Positions 6,753 to 17,218 of a stretch of 64,000 nucleotides of DNA are shown in pieces (the stretch's first letter is position 1; each line of letters begins with the position of its first letter). The DNA lies in NCBI GenBank assembly GCA_037200445.1, contig JBBCGH010000001.1, positions 2,294,001 through 2,358,000 on the forward strand, in the 5' to 3' direction. This stretch comes from Alphaproteobacteria bacterium. GTDB taxonomy: Bacteria > Pseudomonadota > Alphaproteobacteria > Rhizobiales > Xanthobacteraceae. The notes under the pieces were generated by a model. It saw nothing but the letters and a program-made list of their open reading frames with translations. It searched no databases and was not told where the DNA came from. Position numbers and translations under genes: made by a program.

Positions 6753-9410
6753 ATGACGAACACTTCCCCGACGCTCTCCGGCCTCGGCGACACCTCTTCC
6801 TATACCGAGAACGGCACGGCGGTTGTTCTCGACACCAATGGCAACGCCTCGGTCAGCGATGCCGAACTCGACACGTTCCCGAACTATGGCGGAGCAAGCC
6901 TGACGCTCGCGCGGCACGGCGGCGCCAATTCGGATGATGTCTTCAACGGCAACGGCACTGCCGTCGGCAAGCTTGATCTCACGCATGGCAATGGGCTGGG
7001 CGAGAACGTCTCACTCGATGGTGGGGCGAGCTTCATCGGCACCTTCACCCAGATGGGCGACGGCACGTTCACGGTGACGTTCAACAGCAATGCCTCGCAC
7101 GCCAACGTCAACTCCGTGCTGGAGCAAATCAGCTACGCCAACGGCAGCGACAATCCGCCCGCGTCGATCACGATCGATTTCACCTTCAGCGATGGCAATG
7201 GGCAGCCGGGGGGCCAGGACCAGGGCTCCGGCCCGACGCCGGGCAGCACAACCGGCAGCGTGACGGTCAACATCGCGCAGGTCGATGACGTGCCGCTGCT
7301 GATTAACGTGGCGCCATCGTCCACCTATGCGATCGGCACGTCCGGTGTCGTCCTTGCGTCAGGACTCGGTGTGTTCGACGCCGATGCGACGTCTCCATCG
7401 CCGCTCACCGGCCTTGCCGGCGCGACGGTCCAGATCGCGAGCGGCGTCCTCACGACCGATCAGTTGTTCGTCAATCTCGCAATCGACGCCGGTACCGGAC
7501 ACTTCACGACTCCGGATGGAGTCGTGACGGGCATTTCCGCAAGCTATTCGGCTGGCACCCTCACGCTGTCCGGTGCGTCTTCGGTGCATGACTATCAGGC
7601 TGTCCTCGATGCGGTTTCCTACACGTCCACGGCCACGGACCCGACCAACGGCGGCGCCAATTTGCACCGGACCATCACCTGGACGGTCAACGACGGCTCG
7701 CTCAACAGTCAGGCGCCGAACACCGACCCGAACAATCTGGTCAACACGACGATCCTGAACTTCGAGGGCACGCCGGTCCTCGACCTCGATGCGAGCGGGG
7801 CTGGCACCGGCTTCACCACAAGCTTTACGGAGAACAACGCGCCGATCGCGATCGTCGACACCGACGTGTCGCTTATCTATCCGGGCAGCGCGACGGTCGA
7901 TCTTGCAACGGTCACGCTGACCAACGCGACGGCAGGCGACAGCCTGTCGATTGCGAGCGCGCTCCCTGGCGGCATCGGAAGCTCGATCGACAGCTCCATT
8001 GCCGGCCAGATCACGCTGTCGTTGTTCGGCTCGGCTTCGCTTGCCGACTACCAGACCTCGCTCGGCCAGATCCGCTTCGCCAATTCGAGCGACAATCCGA
8101 ATGCGGCCGACCGCGACATCACCCTGTTCGTGTCGGCGGGCGAGGCCCTCAGCAATATCGCGCACGCCACGGTGCATGTGATCGCCGTCAACGACGCGCC
8201 GGTGATCGTGTCGGACGGCGGCGGCGATACGGCGGCGGTGTCGGTGCCGGAGAACACCACGGCGGTGACCACGGTGGCCGCGACCGATCCGGATTCGTCA
8301 TCGCTCACTTATGCGATTGTCGGCGGCAGCGACGCGGGCAAGTTCCAGATCGACGGATCGAGCGGCGCCTTGTCGTTCGTCACGGCGCCGGACTTCGAGA
8401 TCCCCGGCGATTCCGACCACAACAACACCTACGTGGTGCAGGTCCGCGCCTCCGACGGCAGCCTCACCGATACGCAGACGATCATGGTCTCGGTTACCGA
8501 CGTGAACGATCCGCTGCCGACGGTGCATTGGATGAGGAGCGCCGATATCGGCCCGCACCCGGCCGGCTGGCTCCCGTCAGGCATCGGCGACTTCAACGCC
8601 GACGGCATCAGCGATCTCGCCTGGTTCAATGCGGGAAGCGGCGATATCGATATCTGGAAACTCGCGAACGGCCAGTGGGCCGGCAGTTCCGATGTCGGGC
8701 CGCATCCGGCAGGCTACACGCCCGCCGGCTTTGGCGACTTCAATCACGACGGCACGACCGACATTCTCTGGTTCAATGCGACGACCCGCGACACCGAGGT
8801 CTGGAAGATTGCCAATGCGCAGTGGGCCGGCAGCGTCGATATCGGCACCCATCCGGCGGGCTATACGCCGAGCGGTACCGGCGACTACAACGGCGACGGC
8901 ACCGCCGATGTGCTCTGGTACAACGCCACGACCCGCGATGCCGAAGTCTGGAAGATCTCGAACGGACAGTGGGCCGGCAGCGTCGACATCGGCACGCACC
9001 CGGCCGGCTACACGCCCGCGCTCTCCGGCGACTTCAACGGCGACGGGACGAGCGACATCGCCTGGTACAATCCGGCGACCAATGCGCTCGACGTCTGGAA
9101 GATCTCGAACGGCCAATGGGCCGGCAGCGTCGATCTGGGCGCGCATCCGGCGGGCTGGCAGCCGCTTGGCGCCGCCGACTTCAATCAGGACGGCACCAGC
9201 GACATCGTCTGGTACAATCCGACCACCAACAACATCGATATCTGGCTGATCAAGAACGGCCAGTGGGCGGGGAGCGTCAACGTCGGCTCGCATCCCGCAG
9301 GTTCGGTCGCGGTCGGTGTCGGCGACTTCGATCACAATGGTGTCAGCGACATCATGTGGCGCGACACGACGACCGGCCACATCGACACATGGCTGCTGGC
9401 GTTTAGCTGA
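6753..9410 (+). CDS. Cadherin/VCBS-like surface protein with six FG-GAP-type repeats
   Basis: An 885-residue acidic, Gly/Asp/Thr-rich protein made of repeated beta-sandwich-like domains. Typical edges are VTVNIAQVDDVP, VHVIAVNDAPVI and VSVTDVNDPLP, and a cadherin-like domain covers about residues 490-595. From residue 596 there are six 49-residue repeats with DFNxDGTSD calcium loops, nearly the same module as in the protease at 685-3690. No signal peptide is seen; such proteins are generally secreted by type I systems, but none is in the window. Adhesion or matrix function is an inference. The start is the ATG at 6753. Confidence 0.82.
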   Translation: MTNTSPTLSGLGDTSSYTENGTAVVLDTNGNASVSDAELDTFPNYGGASLTLARHGGANSDDVFNGNGTAVGKLDLTHGNGLGENVSLDGGASFIGTFTQMGDGTFTVTFNSNASHANVNSVLEQISYANGSDNPPASITIDFTFSDGNGQPGGQDQGSGPTPGSTTGSVTVNIAQVDDVPLLINVAPSSTYAIGTSGVVLASGLGVFDADATSPSPLTGLAGATVQIASGVLTTDQLFVNLAIDAGTGHFTTPDGVVTGISASYSAGTLTLSGASSVHDYQAVLDAVSYTSTATDPTNGGANLHRTITWTVNDGSLNSQAPNTDPNNLVNTTILNFEGTPVLDLDASGAGTGFTTSFTENNAPIAIVDTDVSLIYPGSATVDLATVTLTNATAGDSLSIASALPGGIGSSIDSSIAGQITLSLFGSASLADYQTSLGQIRFANSSDNPNAADRDITLFVSAGEALSNIAHATVHVIAVNDAPVIVSDGGGDTAAVSVPENTTAVTTVAATDPDSSSLTYAIVGGSDAGKFQIDGSSGALSFVTAPDFEIPGDSDHNNTYVVQVRASDGSLTDTQTIMVSVTDVNDPLPTVHWMRSADIGPHPAGWLPSGIGDFNADGISDLAWFNAGSGDIDIWKLANGQWAGSSDVGPHPAGYTPAGFGDFNHDGTTDILWFNATTRDTEVWKIANAQWAGSVDIGTHPAGYTPSGTGDYNGDGTADVLWYNATTRDAEVWKISNGQWAGSVDIGTHPAGYTPALSGDFNGDGTSDIAWYNPATNALDVWKISNGQWAGSVDLGAHPAGWQPLGAADFNQDGTSDIVWYNPTTNNIDIWLIKNGQWAGSVNVGSHPAGSVAVGVGDFDHNGVSDIMWRDTTTGHIDTWLLAFS
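8538..9410 (+). repeat. Six tandem 147-bp FG-GAP-type repeats (second copy of the module)
   Basis: Units begin at 8538, 8685, 8832, 8979, 9126 and 9273, each 147 bases and the last slightly short. The encoded scheme (DIGPHPAGW, GDFNxDGTxD, WKIxNGQWAG) and the divergent last unit ending in IDTWLL match the module at 2818-3690. This indicates duplication or exchange of a whole C-terminal module. Confidence 0.9.
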
Positions 9411-9552
9411 TCGAGGGCCCGGTTGGCTCGACGACCGCTCGCCGCATAGCGGCGTTGCGTCAACGCGCCTTGAACTTCCGCGCAAACACAGCATTTTCAT
9501 GGTGAACGCGTGGCGCGGTTTCCGCGCCTTTTTTCATTGTGCGGAGTTCCCG

Positions 9553-11016
9553 GTGACTTCCCCTTCGACGCCCGTGCGCCTCGATCATGCGACGGTGAGG
9601 CGCATCATTCTCGGGCTGATGCTCGCGATGTTCCTCTCGGCGCTCGATCAGACGATCGTCGCGACCGCGCTCGCGACCATCGGGCGAGCCTATGGCGACG
9701 TCGAAAGCCTCACCTTCGTGGTGACGGCCTATCTTCTCGCCGCGACCGTCGTGGTTCCGATCTACGGCAAGCTCTCCGACATCTACGGCCGCCGCCCCGC
9801 GCTGCTCACCGGCATCGCGATCTTCGTTGCGGGCTCCGCGGCCTGCGCACTCGCGCCGACCATGCCGGCGCTGATCGCGGCGCGCGCCCTGCAGGGCCTC
9901 GGCGGCGGCGGGTTGATCGCACTCTCGCAGACCATCGTGGGCGATGCGGTCTCTCCGCGCGAGCGCGGCCGCTACCAGGGCTATTTCGGCGCGGTGTTCG
10001 CGAGCGCCTCGATCGCCGGCCCTGTGCTGGGCGGCGTCTTCGCCGAGCATCTGCACTGGTCGCTCATCTTCTGGATCAACCTGCCGCTCGGCTTGGTGGC
10101 TTACGCGCTCTCGGCGCGCGCACTCAAAGCGCTGCCGCGCCACGAGCGGCCGCACAAGCTCGATCTCCTCGGCGCCGCGCTGATGGTCGCCGCGACCGTT
10201 GCGCTCTTGCTGGCGCTCGACTGGGGCGGGGCGCGCTACGCCTGGGCGAGCCCGCAGATCGCCGGCCTGGCCGGCGCGGCCCTCGTGCTCTTCGTCTTGT
10301 TCGGCGCGCGGCTGCATGCGGCCGAGGAGCCGTTCGTCTCGCTCGACATCATGCGCAACCGCGTCGTCGCGGCCGCGATCGGCTGCGCCTCCTTCGCCTA
10401 CGGTACGATGATTGCGGTCGCGATCTACACGCCGGTCTACTTCGAGGGCGTGCTGCATCTGACCGCCAGCGAAGCCGGCCTCGCGCTCATCCCGTTCATG
10501 GGCGGCGTGGTGATCGGCTCGACCGCTGGCGGGCGGCTGATGGCCCACCTATCGCACTATAAGCGGATCGGCCTCATCGGCCTCCCGCTCGCCGCGGCTG
10601 CATTCGTGCCGCTCGCCGCGATGCCGGCCGGACTATCGGTCGCCGCCATCGCGGCGCTCCTGTTCATCGCGGGCGCAGGGCTAGGCACCGTGCTGCCGAT
10701 CACCACCGTGTCGGTGCAGAACGCCGTGCTGCCCTGGCAGCTTGGAACGGTCACCGGCGTCATCAATTTCGTGCGCGCGCTTGCGAGTGCGCTCCTGGTC
10801 GCGCTCTATGGCGCGATCCTGTTCGGTGGCATGGGTTCCGCGCGCGGCGTCACGCTCGAAGCGCTTGCCGGCCGCAACGCGGAGGCCTTCACGGGCCACT
10901 TCCAGTGGATCTTTGCCGTTGCGTCACTGAGCCTCGCGCTGTCGTTTTTGCTGCTGCTGCTGATGGAGGAGCGGCCGCTGCGCACCGGACAACCCCAGGC
11001 CGTGCCCGCGGAGTAG
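9553..11016 (+). CDS. MFS transporter, DHA2 (EmrB/QacA-type) drug:H+ antiporter
   Basis: An inner-membrane proton-driven exporter of about 487 residues, predicted to have 14 transmembrane helices as in the DHA2 family. The early helix carries LSALDQTIVATALATI, the family motif D1. The loop GKLSDIYGRRPALL is motif A, ARALQGLGGGG follows, and AGPVLGG is motif C. The start is taken as the GTG at 9553 with GGAG eight bases upstream; the ATG at 9499 would add 18 residues. No regulator is adjacent, so the substrate is unknown. Confidence 0.9.
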   Translation: MTSPSTPVRLDHATVRRIILGLMLAMFLSALDQTIVATALATIGRAYGDVESLTFVVTAYLLAATVVVPIYGKLSDIYGRRPALLTGIAIFVAGSAACALAPTMPALIAARALQGLGGGGLIALSQTIVGDAVSPRERGRYQGYFGAVFASASIAGPVLGGVFAEHLHWSLIFWINLPLGLVAYALSARALKALPRHERPHKLDLLGAALMVAATVALLLALDWGGARYAWASPQIAGLAGAALVLFVLFGARLHAAEEPFVSLDIMRNRVVAAAIGCASFAYGTMIAVAIYTPVYFEGVLHLTASEAGLALIPFMGGVVIGSTAGGRLMAHLSHYKRIGLIGLPLAAAAFVPLAAMPAGLSVAAIAALLFIAGAGLGTVLPITTVSVQNAVLPWQLGTVTGVINFVRALASALLVALYGAILFGGMGSARGVTLEALAGRNAEAFTGHFQWIFAVASLSLALSFLLLLLMEERPLRTGQPQAVPAE

Positions 11017-11097
11017 GGGGTTACCGCTCCTCGCGCGCCCCGTAGCGACGATCAGGCGCGCGTAGGCCGCTGATAGATTCCACCGCGGCAGCGGAAT

Positions 11098-13569
11098 ATG
11101 CTTTCCGATATGCCGTTCAATCCGCAGCGCAGGTTTCTGCCCTCCGAAAACGCATTACCCTCGTGGGCCATCTCGGTTGGGCTCGCTGTCGCAGTCGGCA
11201 CCATCTATTTCCTCGCTGCGCGCCTGAGCCTCGCGCTCATCTCGCGGCCCGATGGTGTTGCGGTGTTCTGGCCGGCGGCGGGCGTTTCGTCCGGTGTGCT
11301 GATCGGCCTCGGACCGAAGGCGCGGCTGCCCGTCATCGTCGGAACGGTGGCGGCGACCATTGTTGCCAACTTGCTTGGCGACCGCAATGTCTGGACCGCG
11401 CTCGTCTTCGCGTTCTGCAATTCGGGCGAGGCCCTTGTCGTCGCGCTCATGATCCAGCGCTTGTTCGGCTGGCCGTTCCGGCTCGAGTCGCTCACCCGTG
11501 TGTTCGGGCTGGTGGCTGCCGCGATCGTTGCGACCGCGCTGTCGGGAGTGATCGCGACCGTCGCCTATGTGACGCTCTATGCCTCGCCCGCACCGGTGCT
11601 GACGATCTGGCGAGCCTGGTTCATCTCGGATGCGATCGGCATCATCACAATCGCACCGCTCCTGATCGGTCTGTGCTCCATGGCGCGCGACCGGCCGCCG
11701 CCGGGCGAAGTCCTCGAAGGGGTGCTCGCGCTTGTCTGCGTGGCGGCGTTGGCCGTCCTGGTCCTCCGTCTTCCGAGCGAAGCCTGGGCGGTCCAAGTCA
11801 TCATCGCCCTGTTCTTCCCGCTGTCGCTATGGACCGCAGCGCGCTGTCAGCCGGTCTTCGCCGCGGCGGCGGTTTCCATCGTCGCCATCACGGCCGTATG
11901 GTCGACGACCTACGGTATCGGCGTGTTCGGCAGTCCGGATCTGCCAATACGCGAACGCGTGCTGACCGCTCAAGCGATCATCCTGGCCACGTCACTGGCT
12001 GCGCTCATCCTCGCGGCGCTGTTTGCCGAACGCCGCCGCCACGAGGCGATCGTCGTCGAGAACGAAGCACGGCTGCAAGGTGCGATGCGCATCGGGGGCG
12101 TCATGGCCTTCGATTGGAACGTGCACGAAGGGACGACGCAGCGGAGCGAGAATGCCGCACAGATGATGGGCTACGATCCAGATGGGCCTTTTCCAGCGGC
12201 TACGTTCCTTCAGCGGATTCATCCCGACGATCAGGAGCGCTTCAAGGCGCACTTGCATGACGTCAGTCCCGAGAATCCCGCCTATATCGTTAGCTTTCGC
12301 TACCTGCACCCCAATGGGCAGGAGGTGTGGTTCGAGGAAACTGCACGGGCTGAGTTCGACGCGGCGGGGCGCGTCGTGAAGGTCACGGGCCTGACCCGCG
12401 ATGTGACCGAACGCAGGCGCGCCGAGGCCGAGCTCGCGGCTTCCCGCAAGGCGGTGGAGGCCGCCGACCGCGCCAAGTCCGGCTTCCTTGCCGCCGCAAG
12501 CCACGATCTGCGCCAACCCCTGCAAAGCCTGACGCTGCTCGGCAATGCGCTGAAGCCGCATCTGCAGAACGCGGAGGGGCGCGCCCTGGTTGGACGCATC
12601 GAGCGTTCGCTCGATGTCATGAAGGACGTGCTCGACAGCCTGCTCGACATCAACCGGCTCGAGACCGGCGTGCTGACGCCCTCGAAGAGCAACTTTTCGG
12701 TCCACGCCCTGTTCGAGTCACTGGCGGCCGAGTTTGTCGATCCGGTGACCGAGCGCGGGCTCGAGTGGCGGCTCGTCCCCTCCCGTCTCGCCGTGCACAG
12801 CGACCGGCGCATGCTCGAATTGATGTTGCGCAATCTTCTGTCCAACGCGCTGCGCTATACGGAGCGGGGCAAGATCCTGGTGGGTTGCCGGCGCCTGGGT
12901 GACAAGGTCCGCATTGAAGTTTGGGACAGCGGCGTCGGCATCGCCGAAGAGCACATCTCGCGCATCTTCGACGAATATTATCAAGTGGAGGACCGCACCC
13001 ACCTGGGCAGCTTCGGTCTCGGGCTTGCGATCGTGCAGCGCCTGGGGAATCTGCTCGGACATCGCCTCGAGGTGCGGTCCAAACCCGGGGAGGGCTCGTG
13101 CTTCTCGATCGAGGCGCCGCTCGCGCTGGAGGGCATGAGCGTATCTGGCGACACGGCGCTTCCCAAGCAGGCTGCCCGCACCACGTTCAACGGGACGATC
13201 CTGGTGGTCGAGGACGACTCGTTCGTGCGAAGCGGGATCGAGTTGCTGCTCGCTTCGGAGGGAATGAAGGTCGTGGGTGCCGCGAACGGTCACGAAGCGC
13301 TCGAGCTGATCACCAAGAAAGGCGTGCGGCCCGAACTGGTGCTGTCCGACTTCAATCTGCCGGGCCGGATGAACGGGGTCGACACCATTCACGCCGTGCG
13401 CAAAGCCGTCGGGCGAAGGATTCCCGCGGTGGTGCTCACCGGCGACATAAGGTCCCAGGTGCTCGATTCAATTGCAATGCACAACGTTCGCATCGCGACG
13501 AAGCCGGTGAACGCCGATCAGCTCATCCAGCTTCTCACGGAGCCGGAGACTGAAGCAGCCGCCGAATGA
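11098..13569 (+). CDS. Hybrid sensor histidine kinase: MASE1, PAS, HisKA, HATPase, receiver
   Basis: An 823-residue membrane-bound hybrid kinase. The MASE1 membrane sensor (about residues 20-310, many helices) is followed by a PAS/PAC domain (about 322-440; FQRIHPDDQERF-like region, VTGLTRDVTERRRAE). HisKA carries the phospho-acceptor His in AASHDLRQPLQS near 470. HATPase has the N box LMLRNLLSNALRYT, G1 DSGVGI and G2 SFGLGLAI. The C-terminal receiver has ILVVEDDSFV, the phospho-acceptor Asp in LSDFNLPG near 750, and LTGD and TKPV. The architecture predicts a phosphorelay to a separate regulator, but none is next to it. ATG at 11110 is an alternative start. Confidence 0.9.
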   Translation: MLSDMPFNPQRRFLPSENALPSWAISVGLAVAVGTIYFLAARLSLALISRPDGVAVFWPAAGVSSGVLIGLGPKARLPVIVGTVAATIVANLLGDRNVWTALVFAFCNSGEALVVALMIQRLFGWPFRLESLTRVFGLVAAAIVATALSGVIATVAYVTLYASPAPVLTIWRAWFISDAIGIITIAPLLIGLCSMARDRPPPGEVLEGVLALVCVAALAVLVLRLPSEAWAVQVIIALFFPLSLWTAARCQPVFAAAAVSIVAITAVWSTTYGIGVFGSPDLPIRERVLTAQAIILATSLAALILAALFAERRRHEAIVVENEARLQGAMRIGGVMAFDWNVHEGTTQRSENAAQMMGYDPDGPFPAATFLQRIHPDDQERFKAHLHDVSPENPAYIVSFRYLHPNGQEVWFEETARAEFDAAGRVVKVTGLTRDVTERRRAEAELAASRKAVEAADRAKSGFLAAASHDLRQPLQSLTLLGNALKPHLQNAEGRALVGRIERSLDVMKDVLDSLLDINRLETGVLTPSKSNFSVHALFESLAAEFVDPVTERGLEWRLVPSRLAVHSDRRMLELMLRNLLSNALRYTERGKILVGCRRLGDKVRIEVWDSGVGIAEEHISRIFDEYYQVEDRTHLGSFGLGLAIVQRLGNLLGHRLEVRSKPGEGSCFSIEAPLALEGMSVSGDTALPKQAARTTFNGTILVVEDDSFVRSGIELLLASEGMKVVGAANGHEALELITKKGVRPELVLSDFNLPGRMNGVDTIHAVRKAVGRRIPAVVLTGDIRSQVLDSIAMHNVRIATKPVNADQLIQLLTEPETEAAAE

Positions 13570-13578
13570 CCGTATTCG

Positions 13579-15538
13579 GTGGAGGTCTCGGAAGGGTGGG
13601 CTTTGATAGACGCGCACAGATCGCCCCGAGGAGAGACCGGCTTCTATCGTCTCCGCATACGCGAGAGTTGGGGCACGGGGCTGCGCAGCGTGCTGCTTCT
13701 CGCGTGTGCCGTGTGGGTGGTCTTGGTCGTCAGTGCCCTGCCGGCGTCGGCGACGCGTCGTGTCGTTTTGCTGTTCGACGAACGGCCCGAGTTGCCAGGA
13801 CTCGCCGCTCTTGATGCCGAGTTTGTCCGTACCGTCACGGCCAATTCGCCGGAACGGATAGAAATCTATCGCGAGGAGCTCGATCGCTCGCGCTTCGGCC
13901 CCGGCTATCAGACCCTGCTGCGGGATTTTCTGCGTACAAAATACGCCGACAAGAAGATCGATGCAGTGGTCGCGGTTTATGGACCCGCGCTCGACTTCCT
14001 GCTCGATCATGGAAGCGAGGTTTTTCCCGGAAGTAGGGTGGTTTTCTGCGGGATCGACCGGGCCGAGCTCGGCGACCGCGCGCTTCCGGCCAATGTGCGC
14101 GGCGTCCTGATGAAGAGAGAGTTTTCCCCCGACGCTCGAGCTTGCGCTGCGCCTGCATCCGCAGACGAAGAACGCGATCGTCGTTGCCGGCACATCGGGC
14201 TTCGATACCCGGCTTCTCGACCAGGCGAGGAAGGAATTCCAACCGTACACGGACCGTGTCACCGTGACCTACGTGACATCGCTGCCGTTGCCAAAACTGC
14301 TGACCCAGCTCAGGCAGTTGCCGCCCAACAGCATCGCGCTGTTCACCTCACTGTTCCAGGACGGTGCCGGCGAAGCGTTCGTTCCGCACGAGGTCGTTCC
14401 GCTGGTCTCCGCCGCGGCGAGTGTGCCGCTGTACGGTTTTCTCGATCAGTATCTTGGCCGCGGCATCGTCGGCGGCAAGTTGTACGGCTCTGCCACGCAG
14501 GGGTCGGGGGCAGCGGAATTGGTGCTGCAATCTCTATACGGCGCCGCTCCGCAAGATATGCAGGTGCGGGAGCCGCCTGCCGGCAGGCTGCAATTCGACT
14601 CGTATCAACTGCAACGATGGGGCATCGCCGAGTCAGACTTGCCTCCGGGGAGCGAAATCTATTTCGGCCGCGCCACCATGTGGGAGCAATATCACTGGCA
14701 GATCATCGGCATCATTGCCGCGGTGCTTGCGCAAACCGGTCTGATTTCCTGGCTCATCTATGAGCACCGGCGCCGGACGCTCGCGGAAGTGCGCTCGCGC
14801 GATGCGATGGCCGAGCTCGCCAACATGAACCGCCTCGCGACCGCCGGCGAGCTGTCGGCGTCGATCGCGCACGAGATCAATCAACCGGTGACCGGGATCG
14901 TCTTGAAGGCATCTGCCGCGCTGCGCTGGCTCGCGGTCGACAAGCCCGACCTGGAGCGCATCCGCAATACCCTGAGCGACATCGTCGGCGCCGGGCAGCG
15001 TGCCGGCGAGATCATCACGAGCGTTCGGGCGATGTTCAAGAAGGACTCGGATCTGGCCGCGCCGGTCAATCTCAATGCGCTCACCGGCACGGTGCTGGCG
15101 TTGCTGCGCGTGGATCTGCAGAAGGATGGCGTGCGGGTCGAGACGCAGCTCGATGGCGAGCTTCCCGCCGTGACCGGAGATGCAGTTCAGCTGCAGCAAG
15201 TCATCCTCAATCTCGTGGTCAACGCCGCAGACGCGATGCGCACGGTGCAGCCGCGTGTGTTGACGGTTCGGACCAGCCGGAACGGGTCCGGCACGGTGCG
15301 GATGTCGATCGAAGACACCGGAACCGGGATCAACGAGGCCGACCGCGACCGCATCTTCCACCCGCTGTTCACGACCAAGGCCGGCGGCATGGGGATGGGG
15401 CTTTCGATCTGCCGCTCGATCGTCGAGAACCACGGCGGGCGCATCTGGGTTTCGGCGGCCGCAGGCCGGGGGTCGATCTTCCAGTTCGAATTGCCCGTCG
15501 CCGGAGGCCGGATTGCAAATCACGAGCTTGCGGCCTGA
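13579..15538 (+). pseudogene. Sensor histidine kinase with periplasmic substrate-binding-like domain, broken by a +1 frameshift
   Basis: Two adjacent frames together form one kinase of about 650 residues. The first part has an export or membrane segment (LLLACAVWVVLVVSALPASA) and the start of a periplasmic-binding-like domain (RRVVLLFDERPELPG). After a C5 run at 14126-14130 the protein continues in the next frame (PTLELALRLHPQTKNAIVVAG). That frame has a membrane helix (IIGIIAAVLAQTGLISWLIY), HisKA with SIAHEINQPVTG and HATPase with QVILNLVVNAADAM, DTGTGI and GMGMGLSI. Removing one C restores a single frame. Start: GTG at 13579 or TTG at 13603. Either a recent pseudogene or a base-call error; the rest is undamaged. 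Confidence 0.82.
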
Positions 15539-15556
15539 GCGATCGTCGCCGGCGCC

Positions 15557-17140
15557 TCAATGAGTCAAAGGGACTTGGGGCAATACCACCCGGAAGATGG
15601 CTCCACGCGGATTGGCGGGCGCGAAGGAAAGCTTGCCGTCGTGTCGCTCCACGATCATCCGGCAGATCGCGAGGCCCAGTCCCATTCCCTGCGGCTTCGT
15701 CGAGACGAAAGCGTCGAAGATTTCTTCCGTCTTGTCGCGGCTGACCCCGGGCCCCGTGTCCTCCACGGCGATCGCAGCGCCGGCCGCCACCAGTTCGGTG
15801 TTGATCTTGAGGATGCGCCGGCCGTCGGCCAGCGCCATCGCTTCGAGCGCGTTTTTGATCAGGTTGATGACCACCTCGTGCAACTGGCCCTGGTGGCCCG
15901 CGACCGCCGGCAGTGCGGCATCGAGGGTCAGCCGGGTTTCGATCTCGTGACTGTCGAGATCGGGCTGGAGGGCGCGCACCGCTTCGAGGATCACGTCATT
16001 CATGTTGACCGTGGCCTTGTGCGGCTCGCCCCTGGCGAACAGCCCGCGCACGCCTTCAAGCACCGCGCTGGCGCGATGGCTCGCGTCAACCATCCGGGCG
16101 ACCGTCGATTGCGCGTTTTCGAGATCCGGCGGCGATCGCTTGAGAAAGCGGAGGGTCGCGCCGCCCGAAGCGGCGATGCCGGCAAGCGGCTGGCGCACCT
16201 CGTGCACGATCGATGACGCCATCGCTTCGAGGTTCATCAGCTTGTTGTCCTGTTCGCGCCGCAACAGCGCGTTCGAGCGCGCGAGACGCGTGTAGAGGCG
16301 GGTCGTTTCCGCGAGCAGCACGACGAGAACGATGCTGGCGGTCAAGAGCGAGAACACGCGGCCCGCATAGAATCCGGCGCTGAACCGCACGGTCGGGATC
16401 AGGCCGCTGAACGCCAGCTCGAGGATTGCGACCAGCGCCACCACCATCAGCCACAGGTCGAGCAGCGAGCGGCGCCGCCGCAGCAACAGCAGCAGCGCGG
16501 CCAGCGAAATCAATATCGCGAACGAGATGGGATAGACGACGATCGGACTGATGCGGCGCTGGTCCAGGATGATCGGCGGCAGCAGCGTCGCCCCGTCGGT
16601 CGAGAGCCAGGTCAGCGCGCACGCGGCGGCGATCATGCCGGTCACGCTCCAGCCGACCGCGCGCAGCGCGTCGCCGGAGGACACCGGCGCCGCCGCCAGC
16701 CTTTCTTCCCGGAGCGCCGCATAGGCGAGCAGGGCCGCCGCAAAGCCGATGTGCCAGAAGATGAACAGCCACGAGCCGGTCTGGATGTTGGCGCCGAGCA
16801 GTCCGGTCGGCGAAAACGCGCCCGCGAACGTGAGCGCATGCGGAATGACGATGAGCGCCGTGAACAGATATCCGGTGGCGAGCGCAAGCAGCGCGCGCAA
16901 TCGCGATACGAAGAACTGCGCGTAGAGCAGGACTGCCGTCACCAGGTCGGAGACGAACACGATCGCGTCGAGGGAGGGAAAGAACGCGTTGAGCTCCGCC
17001 ATTGGATGGGTGGCGACCGGAACGACGGCCGCGAAGCCCGCGAGCACGACCGCCGTGACGGCGAGCGCCCACCAGATCTGACGCGCGGTCGGCGGCAGAT
17101 CCAGCCAGGTATCCGCAATGTCCGGTTCGTGCTGCGCCAT
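15557..17140 (-). CDS. Sensor histidine kinase with MASE4 membrane sensor
   Basis: A 527-residue membrane kinase. The N-terminal ~270 residues form multiple helices resembling the MASE4 domain (FPSLDAIVFVSDLVTAVLLY, SWLFIFWHIGFAAALLAYA). A short coil with a linker follows (LARSNALLRREQDNKLMNLE), then HisKA with SSIVHEVRQPLAG and HATPase with EVVINLIKNALEAM, VEDTGPGVS and GMGLGLAICR. It runs convergently with the frameshifted kinase, whose catalytic half it resembles. The start is the ATG at 17140; a GTG six codons earlier is possible. No response regulator is adjacent, so it and the two preceding kinases look like a cluster of orphan sensors. Confidence 0.88.
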   Translation of the reverse strand: MAQHEPDIADTWLDLPPTARQIWWALAVTAVVLAGFAAVVPVATHPMAELNAFFPSLDAIVFVSDLVTAVLLYAQFFVSRLRALLALATGYLFTALIVIPHALTFAGAFSPTGLLGANIQTGSWLFIFWHIGFAAALLAYAALREERLAAAPVSSGDALRAVGWSVTGMIAAACALTWLSTDGATLLPPIILDQRRISPIVVYPISFAILISLAALLLLLRRRRSLLDLWLMVVALVAILELAFSGLIPTVRFSAGFYAGRVFSLLTASIVLVVLLAETTRLYTRLARSNALLRREQDNKLMNLEAMASSIVHEVRQPLAGIAASGGATLRFLKRSPPDLENAQSTVARMVDASHRASAVLEGVRGLFARGEPHKATVNMNDVILEAVRALQPDLDSHEIETRLTLDAALPAVAGHQGQLHEVVINLIKNALEAMALADGRRILKINTELVAAGAAIAVEDTGPGVSRDKTEEIFDAFVSTKPQGMGLGLAICRMIVERHDGKLSFAPANPRGAIFRVVLPQVPLTH

Positions 17141-17218
17141 CGTCCCGCGCCAGTTCACGGTTGACGGTACGCGAACCCGGAGCGGAACCGCGGTAGCGGA
17201 GTACGGTCGTGCGCTATG

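Noticed and set aside
9460-10562. Overlapping frames on both strands of the MFS transporter gene
   Set aside because: The transporter frame has 14 membrane segments and family motifs; the others are Arg-rich shadows.
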